Assembly (NCBI RefSeq): GCF_025399195.1
Contig: NW_026252128.1
Location: forward strand, 1 to 64,000
From: Umbelopsis ramanniana AG
Taxonomy: Eukaryota; Mucoromycota; Umbelopsidomycetes; Umbelopsidales; Umbelopsidaceae
DNA length: 64,000 nt
Reading direction: 5' to 3'
Under the pieces are notes generated by a model, which saw nothing but the letters and a program-made list of their open reading frames with translations, had not been told where the DNA came from and ran no database searches. Made by a program: the position numbers and the translations under genes. Of the stretch, positions 33,346 to 46,774 are shown piece after piece. How positions within the stretch are numbered: position 1 is the stretch's first letter; each line of letters begins with the position of its first letter.

Positions 33346-34769
33346 ATGGCTACAACTTATACGCCTGGTCTGCTTTCACAAACGCTTCTCGGCTCCAAGA
33401 CCGAGAAATTAGATACCACTGTCGACGATTTGTTTAAAAATAGTGCTGGTCCGAGTCAAGTAGCAACCACACCATTGCCGGTTGCATCAGCAAAAGCCGC
33501 CAAGGTCGATCCTGCCCAACGAGCCCGTGAAGCAGTCAAAACAGCTAAAAGTGTTAATGAGATTATAACGCAAACAAAGAAAGATAAAAAGGTCAGTTTG
33601 AGCCGTCTATTCATCTCATGAGGTGTCAACAGTAGTTGTAACCCTGAATTGATCTCATACAGGAATTGAAGAAGAGAAAGGTACAAGAAGATAAAAAGGG
33701 ACAACAAGCAAAGAAAGCCAAGGTTGAAGTGGAAGATCCTCAAAAGAAGGTTGAAGAAGAGAAGGAGCGACTACTCAAGATACGAGACGAAGAGAAAGAG
33801 AAGAACGAACGAACACTGTTTGTCGGTAATCTTGCTGTGTCTACGATACAGAAGGAAGAATACAAAGAGCTTAAGAAGGCGTTTTCGGAGTATGGCAAAA
33901 TTGAATCCATTCGATTTCGATCAGTGGTGAGGTTTATTTCATAGATGAGGACATTTTGTATGTGACACTTTGCTAATGTTCCCTTTGGTAGGCTTTCTCT
34001 GATCTCCTTCCCCGTAAGGCAGCTTTCATTTCTGGAAAGCTTCATCCTGAGAGAGATGTCTTGAATGCATACATAGTATATGCCGACAAGGAATCAATGG
34101 AGAAGGCACTGGAGATGAATGCCCAGGTTTTTAACGACAAGCATCTTCGTGTTGATAGCGCAGCCAATCCCAGAAACCATGACCGAAAACGCTCAGTCTT
34201 TGTTGGAGGACTTCCTTTCGATGCCCAGGAGGAACAGCTTTGGGAATTCTTCGGAGAATGCGGTGATATTGAGAACGTTCGCATCGTTCGTGACGCCAAA
34301 ACCAACATTGGCAAGGGCATTGCTTATGTCCAATTCTCGGTTAGTATTCATGTGGGTTTTTTGTTAAATAGATGGCCAATTTTCTGACTTTATTATTGGC
34401 TTATAGGATCGTAACTCTGTTGATTTGGCTTTGCAACTCAAAGATAAAAAGCTCGGTGGAAAGCGTAAACTCAGATTGGATCGCTGCAAGGTATCAGTAG
34501 CCGAAGGTGGCAAGCCAAGCGTACCCTCCGCCAAGAAAGGCGCAAAGGGTGCCAAGGGAGCAAAGGGAGCAAAGGGTTCAATGGGCGTCAAGGGTGGCAA
34601 AGTTCGCAAGATTACCAACTCTAAGCAAGTCAATAGTCAGCTCAGCGCTTCTGCATTTGAGGGTACTCGTGCCACCAAAGACGACAAGACTGTGGTCAAG
34701 CCTAAGAAACATCGTATCCGAGCAAGAACCATTGCCTACAAGCAAAAGACCACCAAGGGTAAAAAATAA
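33346..34769 (+). CDS. NOP12: nucleolar RRM protein Nop12/RBM34
   Basis: Exons 33346-33591, 33663-33926, 33992-34339 and 34407-34769 give 406 aa. A Lys/Glu-rich head (KKRKVQEDKKGQQAKKAK) precedes two RRMs. RRM1 (about 115-215) is split by an insertion (ERTLFVGNLAVSTIQKEEYKELKKAF ... RKAAFISGKLHPERDVLNAYIVYADK), which is characteristic of Nop12/RBM34. RRM2 (about 230-305) has RSVFVGGLPFDAQEEQLWEFF and GKGIAYVQF. The tail is basic with four GAK repeats and ends KKHRIRARTIAYK. Nop12 works in pre-25S rRNA processing in the nucleolus. The start follows a poly-T leader; an earlier non-ATG frame is not needed. Confidence 0.92.
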
Positions 34770-35544
34770 CTATAGATTTAGGCATACTCTACGTGACATT
34801 GTTTTTGTTTCATTTCGTTTATTGCATTCAAATTGATTTCAATCAAGCACCCATCGTTTTCTTTTTTTATATATCAAAGCAAATCAACTTTAATGAACCG
34901 TGTATTAAACAAAAAAAAAAAGGAATCAGATCTTTCTCCTCGCATTGTGTGTGCTGTAGGTTTGTCTTCAGGACCCGACGATGGTCCTAGTTGGTCCTCT
35001 CGAAGGATTTCTCGGAAGTACCTGAAAGTGATCATCATATTCCATATATTATCCAATCAGTCGCAAGTCATGGATGCAACAAAGCACCTCTTTGCGAACA
35101 AGTTCTTGTCATCGCCTGGCATGAAGGCCAACGCTCAAAATATTGAGGTTATGCCAAATTCATAAACCATGTAAGCTCAAATTAAGATCACGCTTGGTAA
35201 AGAGCGTTGAGCTGGTTCGGTCTTCGCAGCTGTTGCGTTCAAAAAAGCTCGACGGGCCCAAAAAAAGCAGTCTCATGGGTGATGACATCCTCAGCCAATG
35301 AGAGTTTCACCGGTTTTTTCTCACTTGCCCTCCATTTTTGACCCTCCATATTTTTTTTTTTATTCTCTACATTGTGCACTTTCCCCCAACGCTCTTGCAC
35401 TGCCGCTTCAGTGTGTACTTGTACGGGTTCTCTTGCAAACTGAAAAAAATTGGACTTTGCACAATTAATACATCTGACTAGTCTCGCAACAACGCGCTGG
35501 TTCTGACTTCAACTTTAGCACAGCTCCCTACTGCCTTCTCCGCA
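34770..35544. other. intergenic; promoter of the Sds3-family gene
   Basis: Poly-A (34911-34921) and poly-T (35350-35360) tracts and a pyrimidine-rich leader. No gene is seen. Confidence 0.45.
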
Positions 35545-38136
35545 ATGGACTGGTCACAGACCGACGCATTGGCTAGTAGCCGGCGTCGAAATAGTTCAAA
35601 GCTGTCATTAGGCTCTACTCCTTCTTCTCCCATTTCCACGGACGCTGCGGATGACGACGATGGCGATGCCCCTTTGACACCTACCGAAAGATTGGTGGAC
35701 GACGAAGATGAGGATGACGCGATGTTGTCCTTGAACGGAGTCCTGTCAACCGATGAAAAAGACGACGACGATGAGCATGCTTTGCGTAATTCTTCCCCCT
35801 CTACTCTAAGCTCTGTACCTGACGATTTTCCTTTATCGCGGTCGCCTTCACCCGTATCCGATCCACACCCTGAAAATAATCCCAGCGATGTTGTAAATAA
35901 CAAAAACGAATCACCAAAGCTACCGCCGGTCGAAGAAGAAGACAAATTATCACAAGATGAAGATGACGAAGAAGAAGATGAACATCAAAGGCCACAACCG
36001 TCAAGGCGAAGAACAAGAAGTCGAAGGACTGGTCGGCGGACACGAAAACGAAAAATAGTGCGTGATGAAGAAGAGGCACCAGAAGTTCCGGAAGAAAGGA
36101 AACCAAGGAACGGAAGAGTCTCTAAACCTGACAATGACGCCCCAAGTAATGATAGTGACTCAGGATCTGGACGATCTCAGCGAAAACGACCCAAGGTCAG
36201 CGCTGTGCCAGACGATAAAAAAGAAGATGACCTAGCCGTGGCTGAACTGGACGATACCTCCCACCCCATAGCCAATATCAAGGAAGAAGAGGAAGAGGCT
36301 TTACATCCAGATTCGACTATTACCAACGGTACAGCCATTATAGACGACGAACATATCGAAAAATCAGCTGAGCCTGGAGACGATGAACCGTCTCATGCTA
36401 TGGAGGGTGCATCACCGGCTGTTGGACCAGAAGACCGGAACTCAGTCGCAACCGGTGCAGAAGACGAAGAAGGTGAAGATCAACGTAAGTGGTGTGCCAT
36501 ACATAGGATATGTGTTTTCTTACTTTCATATAGGATTCCTTCCATGAACCTAACGCCTGTTTTTTTTTCTCGTCATTCGGTAATAGCTCCACAACCAAAT
36601 GATCATGAATATCAGCAGAGTCATAAGGAAGCACTCTTGGCCTTGACTCATATCGAAGTAGAATTCGCACGGTTACGAGAGACGTAAGGAGCCCTGACTT
36701 GAAATTTGACATTTTTGTATTATAAAAAGCGGAATTGCATGTGTAGTAACCTTGTTACTTTGGCTTATCATAGGATGTATCAAGAGAAAATGGCCGAGCT
36801 GAAGGAAGAAATGACTTTAATCACCGATGGTAAGTTATACGATCAGGCATCGACCGTCCCATGGCATACTTTATCAATACCGGTTACATAGGAACGCATC
36901 CCGAGTTGGTCTCATTAATGGAGGAAATAGAATCTAAGAAGCGGAAACGCATGGACACTGCAGCTGCATGGTGTCGATATCAACAGTTGAATTATCGACG
37001 GCAATATGAAGGCTTCGAATATCAAGCTAATGTGCACTTTATCGTATGTTCCCAATTCTTTCAGCAAAAAAGTGTGATTAGTATTGAGAAAGATGGTTTG
37101 ACTAATGCGTATTTCTATTTGTTCCTTCTTTTAGCATAAGAAAAACGCCTTACGACGAGACATGATCAATGGCCTGAATGACAAGCGGTGGAAATTGGAC
37201 GAAGAGCGTGCAAAACTCGGTGAATCATCACCATGTAAGGCTCTTTCACATTTTGCGAAATGGATATGGTTCATTGTTGGCTGATAGCATGATCACCTTT
37301 TTATAGTGACTGGTACTGTACCTGATCGAGCGGCCCTTGCACGCCACAAAAAGGTACAAAAAGCAGAAGCATTGGAACTTCGACATCTGCAATCCGCCCT
37401 TGGATTTCCATTAGCGCCTAATGTGCTTGGCATTGGAAAAAAGGATATTGATGATGATTTAGAGACGGCAAAAAAACTTATTGAAGAGGATTTAGAAGCT
37501 TTAGGTGTAAGTTTTCGTCCTATATGGGGTCTGGTGGTGATGCTTTGGTTCACTTGGACTAACCTATATGCATTTTATAGTTGACACGCGAAGCAAGTAA
37601 GGCGAATGGATTTTCACATTCAACTGATGGATCAACTATAGGGATTTACTAACAGCCCACGTTCGCATCTTCAGTGAGATCGCCCATGACAGCAACGCAA
37701 AGCGGTAGCATACATCCTACAGCAGTTGTAGGCACATCGGAGCGGCTTCAGGGGAAATCTGATAACGGCGAGCATACACTGGCGGAAGCTAAGCCTGTTG
37801 ATTACCAGAACGGCTCCAATGTAATATCACCTCCACTCAATAGCAACCCCATATATATCCAACAAGGCAAATTACAATATCATAATCATACATTCAACAA
37901 AGGAGATCATTTCACGGTAGTAGATGTTAATGCAGGGCGGTACACGGCCAAGATGCTAGTTGCACACGAAACTGAGGTGAGCAAACGCGAATTTTTTTTT
38001 TTTTACTACAGCAAACAAGCGTTGGGCTCATTGTATTTCACTGTAGATTGTCATACAACGGACAGATGGATCGAAAACGAGACTGCCGTTGGCAATGATT
38101 TGCGAAGGGAAATATCAGATCTCCACCAAGTCATAG
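35545..38136 (+). CDS. Sds3/BRMS1-family subunit of a Sin3-type deacetylase complex
   Basis: Nine exons (35545-36484, 36587-36683, 36774-36829, 36892-37043, 37135-37234, 37307-37506, 37581-37596, 37675-37976, 38047-38136) give 650 aa. The first 315 residues are acidic and disordered with an Arg-rich NLS-like patch (RRRTRSRRTGRRTRKRK). A coiled coil follows (LTHIEVEFARLRE ... MYQEKMAELKEEM ... HPELVSLMEEIESKKRKR), the Sds3-like signature. Near the C-terminus, VVDVNAGRYTAKM and, after the last intron, IVIQRTDGSKTRLPL match the Sds3/BRMS1 terminal domain. Such proteins bind Sin3 and recruit Rpd3-type histone deacetylase in the nucleus. Sds3 versus Dep1 cannot be settled by eye. One exon is only 16 bp. 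Confidence 0.85.
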
Positions 38137-38644
38137 TGGTTAAAAATACCTTTGTATTGCGCGCCATGACAGCATACGCCTTCCCTTATCATCTTGTAAA
38201 TTTCAGATTTATTGTCCTTTTATTCCCCCTCATTCATCTTTGCTTTTTGTTCATTTCATTCTTTTCTTGGTGGATAGACAAATCTGCTGTTTAGTTGGTT
38301 TTTACTTTCGTTTGGAGCGTTTTCTGTGAATATATGACTTGCTTGACACTTTGCAGGAGCATCGTGGTCAAGGTAACTGTTTTTTTCAAAACAAAAGTGC
38401 ACGACTGCAAATGAATGAGATTTCGATACCAAGTGTCAGGAGAAATAAGGTCTGAAATAGAATTAGTAGTATGGATGGCCGTAGAGCATACCACCATGTT
38501 GGTTTTGCCATAGGAATTTCTACTTACTGCTGAAGCAGACATGTGACTTGTGCCTGTCGCCTCTGGGTGGAATTTTTTTTTTTTTCTTTCTTATAATCTG
38601 CTACACCGCTTTGGACAAATCTCAGACCGTTTAAACCATTCACC
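38137..38644. other. intergenic; Bdp1 promoter
   Basis: Poly-T (38573-38585) and no coding signal. Confidence 0.5.
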
Positions 38645-41071
38645 ATGTCGACATTAACGTCGCTTAGTGTTAGTAAGTATTACCCACATAATATCCCATC
38701 AAACAAATTACATACTTACCTTCTCCATCTAGACAAGGGAAACACTCGATTTGCACCCAAGGTCAAACCCAGAATCAACCGTGCGTCAAATGATCCCACG
38801 AAACAAACCAGTGAAGCAGTAAAACCAACAAGTTCACAAAAACCAGCAGATAATGGAAAAGAAAAAGAGCAGTTCAGCAGTGGAAGAATTGCAAAATTAC
38901 CTGTCAAGGTGACCAAACCACAAAGTAAGTAAATCGACCCCGCCCACTGCGCGACAATTTAATCACTACGTCGAGTTATTTATTCTATCATCTACAGATA
39001 CCACCCCTATAATACCTCCAACATCCTCAGCACGAGAATCAGCAGGGCCACCTAGCATTGTCGCTACCCCTATACCGACTGTCCAGACCACGTCCGCTCC
39101 AAAGGTTGCACCAGCCGTTCACAAAGCAGCGCCAACGGCCATACCAACCGTGGCATCTGCGCCGCCCGTCTCGTCAGCAGCAAAGCCCAGCGTTCGAAGC
39201 AAGATTGATAAAGCAAGAGCAGCAGCTACTTTAGGAAAGCGGAAGGCGGATGAGGTAGCTAGTCAGACCAAAGAATCGGCAGTCAGAGGCACTCCAATGT
39301 CGTCGGCGAGCAAAGGCAAGGAGAAAGAGAAACTGAAAGCGAAAGCGGCTGCAGGAAAGCAAAAGGTTGCAGTCAGCCAAAGCAAAGCGGTCGAACCAAA
39401 TGAAATGCTATCATCTGTATCGAAAAGTACGGCAACCCCGGATCCCATGAATAGAGCTGTAAGAGCTGGTACTCGTTTACCTATTGTTCGCAATAGAGAA
39501 ATACAAACCAGAGACGCCAAGGGCAAGGAGAAAGAAGTTGACCCACTGTCAAGAGCTGTCAAATCTGTAGATGGATGGAAGCCTATCAATGCAAGGAAAA
39601 AACCTGCTGCTGTTGCTCAAGTGGAGGCAACGTCGAGCCTTGAAGCTAAAGCTAAAGCCACTAAAGCGAAAGCCACTGGTTCAACGACCAAAGCCAAAGT
39701 TACTAAAGCGAAAGTCGCTGCTTCAGCGGCTAAAAAGCTTACAGCTGCCGCCAAGGCCAAAACCTCCAGTGCTGAAAAAGCAACGGCGAAAATGACGACC
39801 AAAAAAACAGTAACCACTAAGCGAACTGTTTCACGCAAACCACGCGCTACAGCTGACGTAGCCGAAGCGTCAACCAGTGCTTCAGCGGCGGCTAAGACGG
39901 TACGGAAACCAAGAATGGCCATTAAGCGAAAGCGAGTTCCCATCATACCTTTAAAGAAACGAAAAATACCTATTCTACGTACACCAAAACCAAAACCTCT
40001 ACCACCACCGCTTGTCACTCTCGACGAGTTCCAAGGCGATCCTATGGTGGATGATTTCTTGGACCGACCAATGAGCGATTTCATCAAGGATGATAAGAAG
40101 GGAATAGTGTCAAAGATGTTCAAAGAATTTGAAGAAACTCGTTTGAAAAAGCGAAAACGGGAAGAAACACCTCACCAGAATGCAGCGGCTAGTACATCTC
40201 AGACAGTTCCTGACGTGGTCATGCCTGATATCAAGAGACAGAAGGAAGAAGAAAGCAAACCGTTAGAGGACACAGCATTGGAAGAGAGGTGAGTTCAACA
40301 TTTACTGGCGATATGATTTTTCCACTTATCAAATGCTGATTTCCCATTCTTTGTATGAAGCTCCTATGCTCCACAACTGCAATTCGTCAATGGTAAAATG
40401 GTTCTTGATACTGAATCGCTAGCCATCAAGCGGTCAGCTATGGCTACTGATATTCCTGCCGAGGCCATGGAGATTGTTGAAGAAACCTCGATGAGTAGGG
40501 TCGTCAACAGTCAGTCGTATGGAAAGAAGAGTAAGAGCCAGCGATGGAATGCTGAAGAAACCGAGAAATTCTACAATGTATGTACTGCTCTTTTGGGGAA
40601 ATGAGCGCGATCTGCCTGTACTTAACTTTTTGCTTTGACTTGTTAGGCTCTTGCGCAATGGGGAACGGATTTCGAAATGATTACTCGATTATTCCCTGAA
40701 CGAAATCGAAGGCAAATCAAACTCAAATTCGTGAGGGAAGAACGAGTCGCTCCTAAAAAGGTCACTGATTACTTGATTCGAAAGATCAAACCAGTTGGTA
40801 AGTGGCAAGGGAAGGTTTCCATTCTATCTAATCGAAAACTCATCCATCTTATTTTTATTTCCAAGATATGGAGCACTATATGAGCATCACGGGAAGAACA
40901 TTTGAAAACGAAATGAAGAACATGGACGTCGACTTCAACAATTTGGTGCCAGAAAAAATGGAGACGGAAGCCAAGGGTGAGACAAGTACCGCCGGTGCTG
41001 AGGCAGAATTGGAAGCAACCGTACCAGAAACTGAACCTGAAGAGGAGGTCTTGGGTTATGTTGATGCATGA
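38645..41071 (+). CDS. BDP1: TFIIIB subunit B'' (Bdp1)
   Basis: Exons 38645-38672, 38733-38924, 38998-40288, 40361-40577, 40647-40797 and 40866-41071 give 694 aa. The first 400 residues are low-complexity Ala/Lys/Ser-rich. The conserved core begins around [20 protein letters not shown] and [17 protein letters not shown]. It continues through the SANT domain (about 560-620, [12 protein letters not shown] joined to [21 protein letters not shown], then [11 protein letters not shown]). An acidic tail ends EVLGYVDA. Bdp1 works with TBP and Brf1 in RNA polymerase III initiation at tRNA, 5S and U6 genes. The NGxxVLD plus extended SANT combination separates it from other SANT proteins. Confidence 0.92.
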
Positions 41072-41618
41072 AAGAGATACTGTTTATATAAATTGTCTGT
41101 ACCATACATAATAAAATGCACATTAATGGATAGTCGTGATGCACAGTGCAGCTCGTGGTTCATTGACTGTGCATCATCTTATGGCATTGTTCGTACATCT
41201 GTAGAGAGAAGGCAGCTGTAGGAAACTACACATTCATACATAATTGTGCTAGATCATATACAAAAGCATAATCACTAGCCATAAATTTCACCTATACACT
41301 ACTGTTGTAAATATTCGTAATGTGGTGTTCTTGGTGATGAGCAGCAAGTGACAAAGAGAGAGCTGTCACGCTTTTTCGCCACAAGGATCGCCACATATTG
41401 TTAGGATAGAAGCGTAGTGGAACCTTATAAGCATAATGACTTGTACCAAACTAAGCGTTGACAGCGCACTATGTTCTCTATGATTTGTCCACGGTTTAAA
41501 TCAAATCAATAGCTTAGCGGGATTTTCCTTTTCAGGTGCCGACCGTCGAAAAAAGTTGTTAAAAAAAATTCGGCTGCTTTCTTTTCTCATCTTACTCTCA
41601 CCCCCCTCCTCTGTAAAC
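41072..41618. other. intergenic; Bdp1 3' flank and IDI1 promoter
   Basis: Contains a perfect 11-bp inverted repeat (41137-41176) just past Bdp1. No gene is seen. Confidence 0.45.
41137..41176. repeat. perfect 11-bp inverted repeat with 18-nt spacer
   Basis: TGATGCACAGT at 41137-41147 pairs with ACTGTGCATCA at 41166-41176. It sits 66 bp after the Bdp1 stop. It could fold in the Bdp1 3' UTR or be a bipartite protein-binding site; which is not known. Confidence 0.55.
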
Positions 41619-42507
<889 letters not shown>

Positions 42508-43141
42508 GATGGCTTCGCCGCCGCCTGTTTGATTTTTGGTTTATAATACCTACGTGCATATTCCTTCCCCACGTTGTATTGCTTTCTTTCCCCTTCCCCC
42601 CCCTTTTTTTTTTTTATCTTACTACACACCCATAATTTTTTTTTCCTTAGCCCATGTTGAATATAGAATATAGAAGCGGCGACAGCGGCTTACAAAAAAT
42701 AGCGTCCAGTCATTACCACATGTTGTATGTCCTTTCATGTTCCCTTGACACAAGTTCTTCATTGACCACTTCCGGCAAGTTGGACCAAGAAGCCAAAGCG
42801 AGTAGCATGCGCGAATCCATCGAATTTCCACGTTTTTTTCAAGTCTTTCGCGCTACACAAAACTAAATTGTGCACACTCATTTCGTTGGGAATTGTCCCA
42901 GCGTGCAATAATATTCCCAGTTTGAAAGTAGTTGTAATTTGTTGCAAATGGAAGATCCAAAAATACCCATTCCCTTTATTATGCTGACGCTTAGAACTGT
43001 GGCGGGTGCACAAGGATGATTTGGTGATCAGACGTGTAATTTTTTTATTTTCTTTTTCTACTTACATTATCCAACGTCTCGTTTCTTTCTCTTCTTCTCT
43101 TCCCTCGTTGTCCCCTTTCCCTTTCGATCATTTCAGTGTGA
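42508..43141. other. intergenic
   Basis: Pyrimidine-rich, with poly-T (42604-42616) and a CT-rich leader before the next ATG. No gene is recognised. Confidence 0.45.
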
Positions 43142-44470
43142 ATGAAAGGTGTCCAACAGCACACTGTGTCTGCTGTCGACCCATCGTCAGGAAATGGATT
43201 ACAACAGCTACGGCTGCCCACCAACATAGCTGAGTCGTTTGCAGATGACCTTATACGGGAATTCGATAACAGACGGTCTCAGTTACAACTTGATATGCTA
43301 CGAGCGCAGGTACATCTTCTTCTCCCAAAATTTTATTGGAACACAGTCAATCGCGCGTGGGATGATACCATTAATGGAAAATGACTTTGTAACTCATTGA
43401 AAAAAATAATTATTAAACCCATCTTCCCCTCCTTTCAGCGTGCTCAATCCAGTCAGCAATCAACGAGTCAACTGTATTCATCCAGTATCATATCACCAGG
43501 ATTCTTTTCACCTCCTGTATGCCCAGTGATGGAATCAACATCGCAAGACCAGCGCTCTATACGGTCCAGAGACAGAAGCTATTCAAGTGGTGACGTTAGG
43601 AGTTCAAATGCGACTCAGCCAAATGGTACAAGGACGATCATCGAAAATAGACGAAGAAAATCGGCTGGAGAATTGTTACGGCGATCTTCAGCATACTTAC
43701 GGCAAAAGTTACAGTTATTTAAGACGGTGGGCCCAGGGTCAACCCGATCAGAACCTTTTCGTTATAGCCAAAGGCTCAGTAAAAGTCAGCCTGAGGGTAT
43801 TCAAACAGCGGATACGACGTTAACCCAAAATATCCGACCTAAAAAGTCCATGGAGACAGTAAGATCATTATTTAACTCCTGGCGATCATACCGAAAACCG
43901 CAACATCAGCATGTTCGTGAGATATTTGAACTGAACGATGATGACTTGACCACTCCGCCCGTGCCCCCTCTACCACCATCTAAAATCGCAACCAATACTA
44001 CCATTTCCATATCGCATCTCACTGCATCCGTGACCCAATTATCTAAAAAGTCAGCTACCACCACTCGCTTGCCACCGCCTATCATCCGCCAATATCCACC
44101 ACGACCGCTGGTTTACTCAGCTGTGGATTTGCCTCTGAGATCCAATAGTCAGAGGGAAGAGCCAGCTCACGTACTAAAATCCAGATACCGTCAATCTATG
44201 CCAGTTCTACCGCGAGATGGGCTAGAACCCGTCGCAGATAGAACTCATCGACGTCGTCGATCATCTGATCCTGAAGTCCCTACTGCAGCTACTCCTATTG
44301 GCCACTTTGAAAAAAGTGCTCGTAGATTGTCGCGCGTATTAGGCTGTAATACCTTGGTGAAACGAGCCTCTACTTCCTTTCGTAAAAAGGTTAACAAGGT
44401 AAAACGAAGGCGCTCCATCAACGATGTCTTCCGTAGTCCTGAACAACAGGTCGAAGTGCTGGTTGCCTAA
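43142..44470 (+). CDS. uncharacterised basic, disordered protein
   Basis: Exons 43142-43309 and 43439-44470 give 399 aa. Residues 25-60 form a predicted helix (NIAESFADDLIREFDNRRSQLQLDMLRAQ). The rest is Ser/Arg/Pro-rich with repeated RRRS-type basic patches (RRRKSAGELL, HRRRRSSDPE, KVKRRRSIND), which look like basophilic kinase or 14-3-3 sites, and one Pro-rich run (PPVPPLPPSK) that could bind SH3 domains. No known domain, signal peptide or TM is seen. Codon use resembles the neighbours. A signalling or cytoskeletal scaffold is one guess; the function is unknown. Confidence 0.7.
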
Positions 44471-44869
44471 GCCCCCCCCCCATGGAAGGACTGGCATCCA
44501 TCCATCCTACTCAGCTTATCTGCATAGCCGCGCTTCTGGAAGCGTTGCTCATTAATGTTAGTAAATAGAGCCTGCTTTTTCACGTCAACTCCCCGAGATA
44601 CATACCCCTCTCTTCCTGTTCACCCATACCGATAATGTCCCATATCAGCGTTGTAATTTGCATCCCTCCCCCTTTTTTCTCTTGGTTCCCCATTACCCAA
44701 CAGCTGGTGTTTCTACGGTAGCGATTTTTTTTTTCTTCAACATTAGAATACCCCTAGTCACTCGCATTCTCCTTTCATGAACTCTTATGCATCTACCTTC
44801 TATTAATTATGACCCATTTAAGATATTTTAACCAATGAATGAAAGAAAAAAAACAATGCAATTTTTTTT
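44471..44869. other. intergenic
   Basis: 3' flank with a C run (44473-44481) and poly-T. No gene is seen. Confidence 0.5.
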
Positions 44870-45023
44870 TTACCATTTTATGCTTTGACTTGGACCTGGA
44901 GGTGGATCTTGGGCGGCGCATAACAATAGCCATCCAACAAAAAAGTCTGTCTGCACCTTGAGCTATAAAGAAGACGACGAGGAAAGACAATACTTTTGAT
45001 AAAGCTTTTACTTTGCGTGGCAT
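44870..45023 (-). CDS. candidate micro-protein, 34 aa, one intron
   Basis: Minus-strand exons 45012-45023 (MPRK) and 44870-44962 join across a 49-bp GTAAAA...TTTATAG intron. The product starts MPRKLKVQTDFFVGWLLL and ends GPSQSIKW. It has a basic head, one short hydrophobic helix and a Pro-rich tail, like a small ER or mitochondrial membrane subunit. Without splicing the same start runs to 76 codons in a different, Lys-rich frame with less protein-like composition. The family is not recognised. It is divergent from RanGAP (470 bp). Confidence 0.45.
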
Positions 45024-45492
45024 CAGCTCCAGTATATGGATTCAAAGACGGTTGATGCCACGATTATTATTTTTTTTTATGTTCCTTAATTGCTGTAAAT
45101 TAGAAAGAGCAATTTTCGAAAATCGAAAGAAATGCTCAATGGATGGTTTCCAAAAATTGACGTGTAACGTAAAGTAGACGTTTCACGTCTTTAGTTTGGT
45201 TTAGGTATTGGCAGTTGTTCCGTCAGCTGGGACTTCACTCGAAACAAGCCTACCCTCCAGTAGAAGAACAATTTGCTCGACTTTGCCAGCCGGCATCCAA
45301 CTTGTAGCTGCGCTGGAACAGTGTGACGTCGTCAAAGTGGGTAACATGAATCAGATCTAGGAAACAGAAAAAAACCGAGCTGAAGGATACACGTGATACA
45401 GAAGTTTTGCGTATGTGTGCGGATCCAGGCCATTCTTGTCGCCAAATCGCTTTTTTGATCGAATTCGTTTTGTAAAGCACAGGTTGCAATCC
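45024..45492. other. divergent promoter region of the micro-protein and RanGAP
   Basis: No coding signal. Contains TGACGTC-like sequence near 45325 and a poly-T run near 45070. Confidence 0.4.
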
Positions 45493-46774
45493 ATGGTCTC
45501 TCCTATCAATGAATACACTCTAGAAGACAATACTGTCTTCTCTATCGAAGGCAAGGGTTTAAAGCTGAACACTGCTGAAGATGTGCAGCCCTTTGTCGAT
45601 ACCATCCTCCAGATGGACGATCTTCAGGAAATCAGAATGAGTGGTAACACCATTGGTGTTGAGGCTGGCAAGGCTTTGGCTAGCGCTTTGCAATCACGAA
45701 AGAACATCAAGGTAAAGGCAGCCTTCTCTTCATGCCCTGGTCACCCGCCAACGATCAGGAACCGGCTGGCACAGTCAAAATAAACATCACGCCTCTAATG
45801 ACCCCATTTTGATGCATTTGCAGATTGCCAACCTTTCAGATATCTTTACTGGTAGACTTCGTGAGGAAATTCCACCTACTCTCAAGGCTATTTGTGATTC
45901 TTTGGAAGACAAGGAGAGTCTGATTGAATTGAACCTCTCTGACAATGCCTTCGGCCCCGCTGGTGCTGAGCCATTGATTGATTTCTTGACCAACAACCGA
46001 TCCTTGCAAATCCTTCGTTTGAACAACAATGGTCTTGGTATTGGTGGAGGTACTATGATTGCCAAGGCTCTTTTGGCATCTGCTAACAAGGCTAAGGAGG
46101 AGAACCGCACGTCATCTTTGCATACCATCGTGTGTGGCCGCAACCGTTTGGAAGATGGCTCCAGCCAAGCTTTGGCCGATGCCTTTGCTGCTCATGGAAC
46201 TTTGGTAGAAGTCAGAATGCCTCAAAATGGCATTCGCCCTGATGGTATCAGTAACCTTGTCAAGGGTCTCGCTGAATGCAAGAATCTCAAGCACTTGGAT
46301 CTTCAGGACAATACCTTCACTGCCAAGGGATCAGTTGCTTTGGCCAAGGTTTTGCCTACCTGGGAGCATCTTACCCATCTCAATCTCGGTGATTGTCTAC
46401 TTTCTCGAAAGGGCGGTCTCGCCGTGTCCGAGTCCTTGAAGCTTGGCAAGAACAAGAAGTTGGAATGGATCAACTTGCAGTACAATGAAATCCAAAACGA
46501 CGGTATTTCCGTCCTTGCTCTCGCTATTGAAGAACATCTTGATCAACTTACTGGTCTGGAACTGAACGGAAACAGAGTTGAAGCCGAAGACTCCTCCATT
46601 CAGAATATTATCAGTGCCCTCACGAAATGGGAGCATGAAGATGCTTTAGATGAACTCGATGATATGGAAGAACTCGACAGTGATGAGGAAGAAGAAGAAG
46701 AGGAAGAGGAAGATGAAGAGGCAGAAGCTGAGGCTGATGAACTCGCAGATAAACTTGGTAGTACCCATATTTGA
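45493..46774 (+). CDS. RNA1: Ran GTPase-activating protein
   Basis: RanGAP stimulates GTP hydrolysis by Ran in the cytoplasm and so sustains the Ran gradient for nuclear transport. Exons 45493-45711 and 45824-46774 give 389 aa, close to yeast Rna1. It is built of about 11 leucine-rich repeats of the RNI type (LIELNLSDNAFGPAGAEPL, LQILRLNNNGLGIGG, LVEVRMPQNGIRPDG, LKHLDLQDNTFTAKG, LEWINLQYNEIQNDG, LTGLELNGNRVEAED), followed by the typical acidic tail (DSDEEEEEEEEEEDEE). The conserved RLREEIPPTL segment near the active-site arginine is present. The C-terminus lacks the SUMO-docking domain of animal RanGAP1, as in fungi. Confidence 0.95.

Noticed and set aside
35478-35945. 155-codon Ser-rich minus-strand frame
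   Set aside because: Antisense of the Asp/Glu-rich first exon of the Sds3-family gene.
39617-40123. 168-codon minus-strand frame, Val/Leu/Ala-rich
   Set aside because: Antisense of the Lys/Ala-rich Bdp1 exon; its hydrophobic look comes from complementing Lys and Ala codons.
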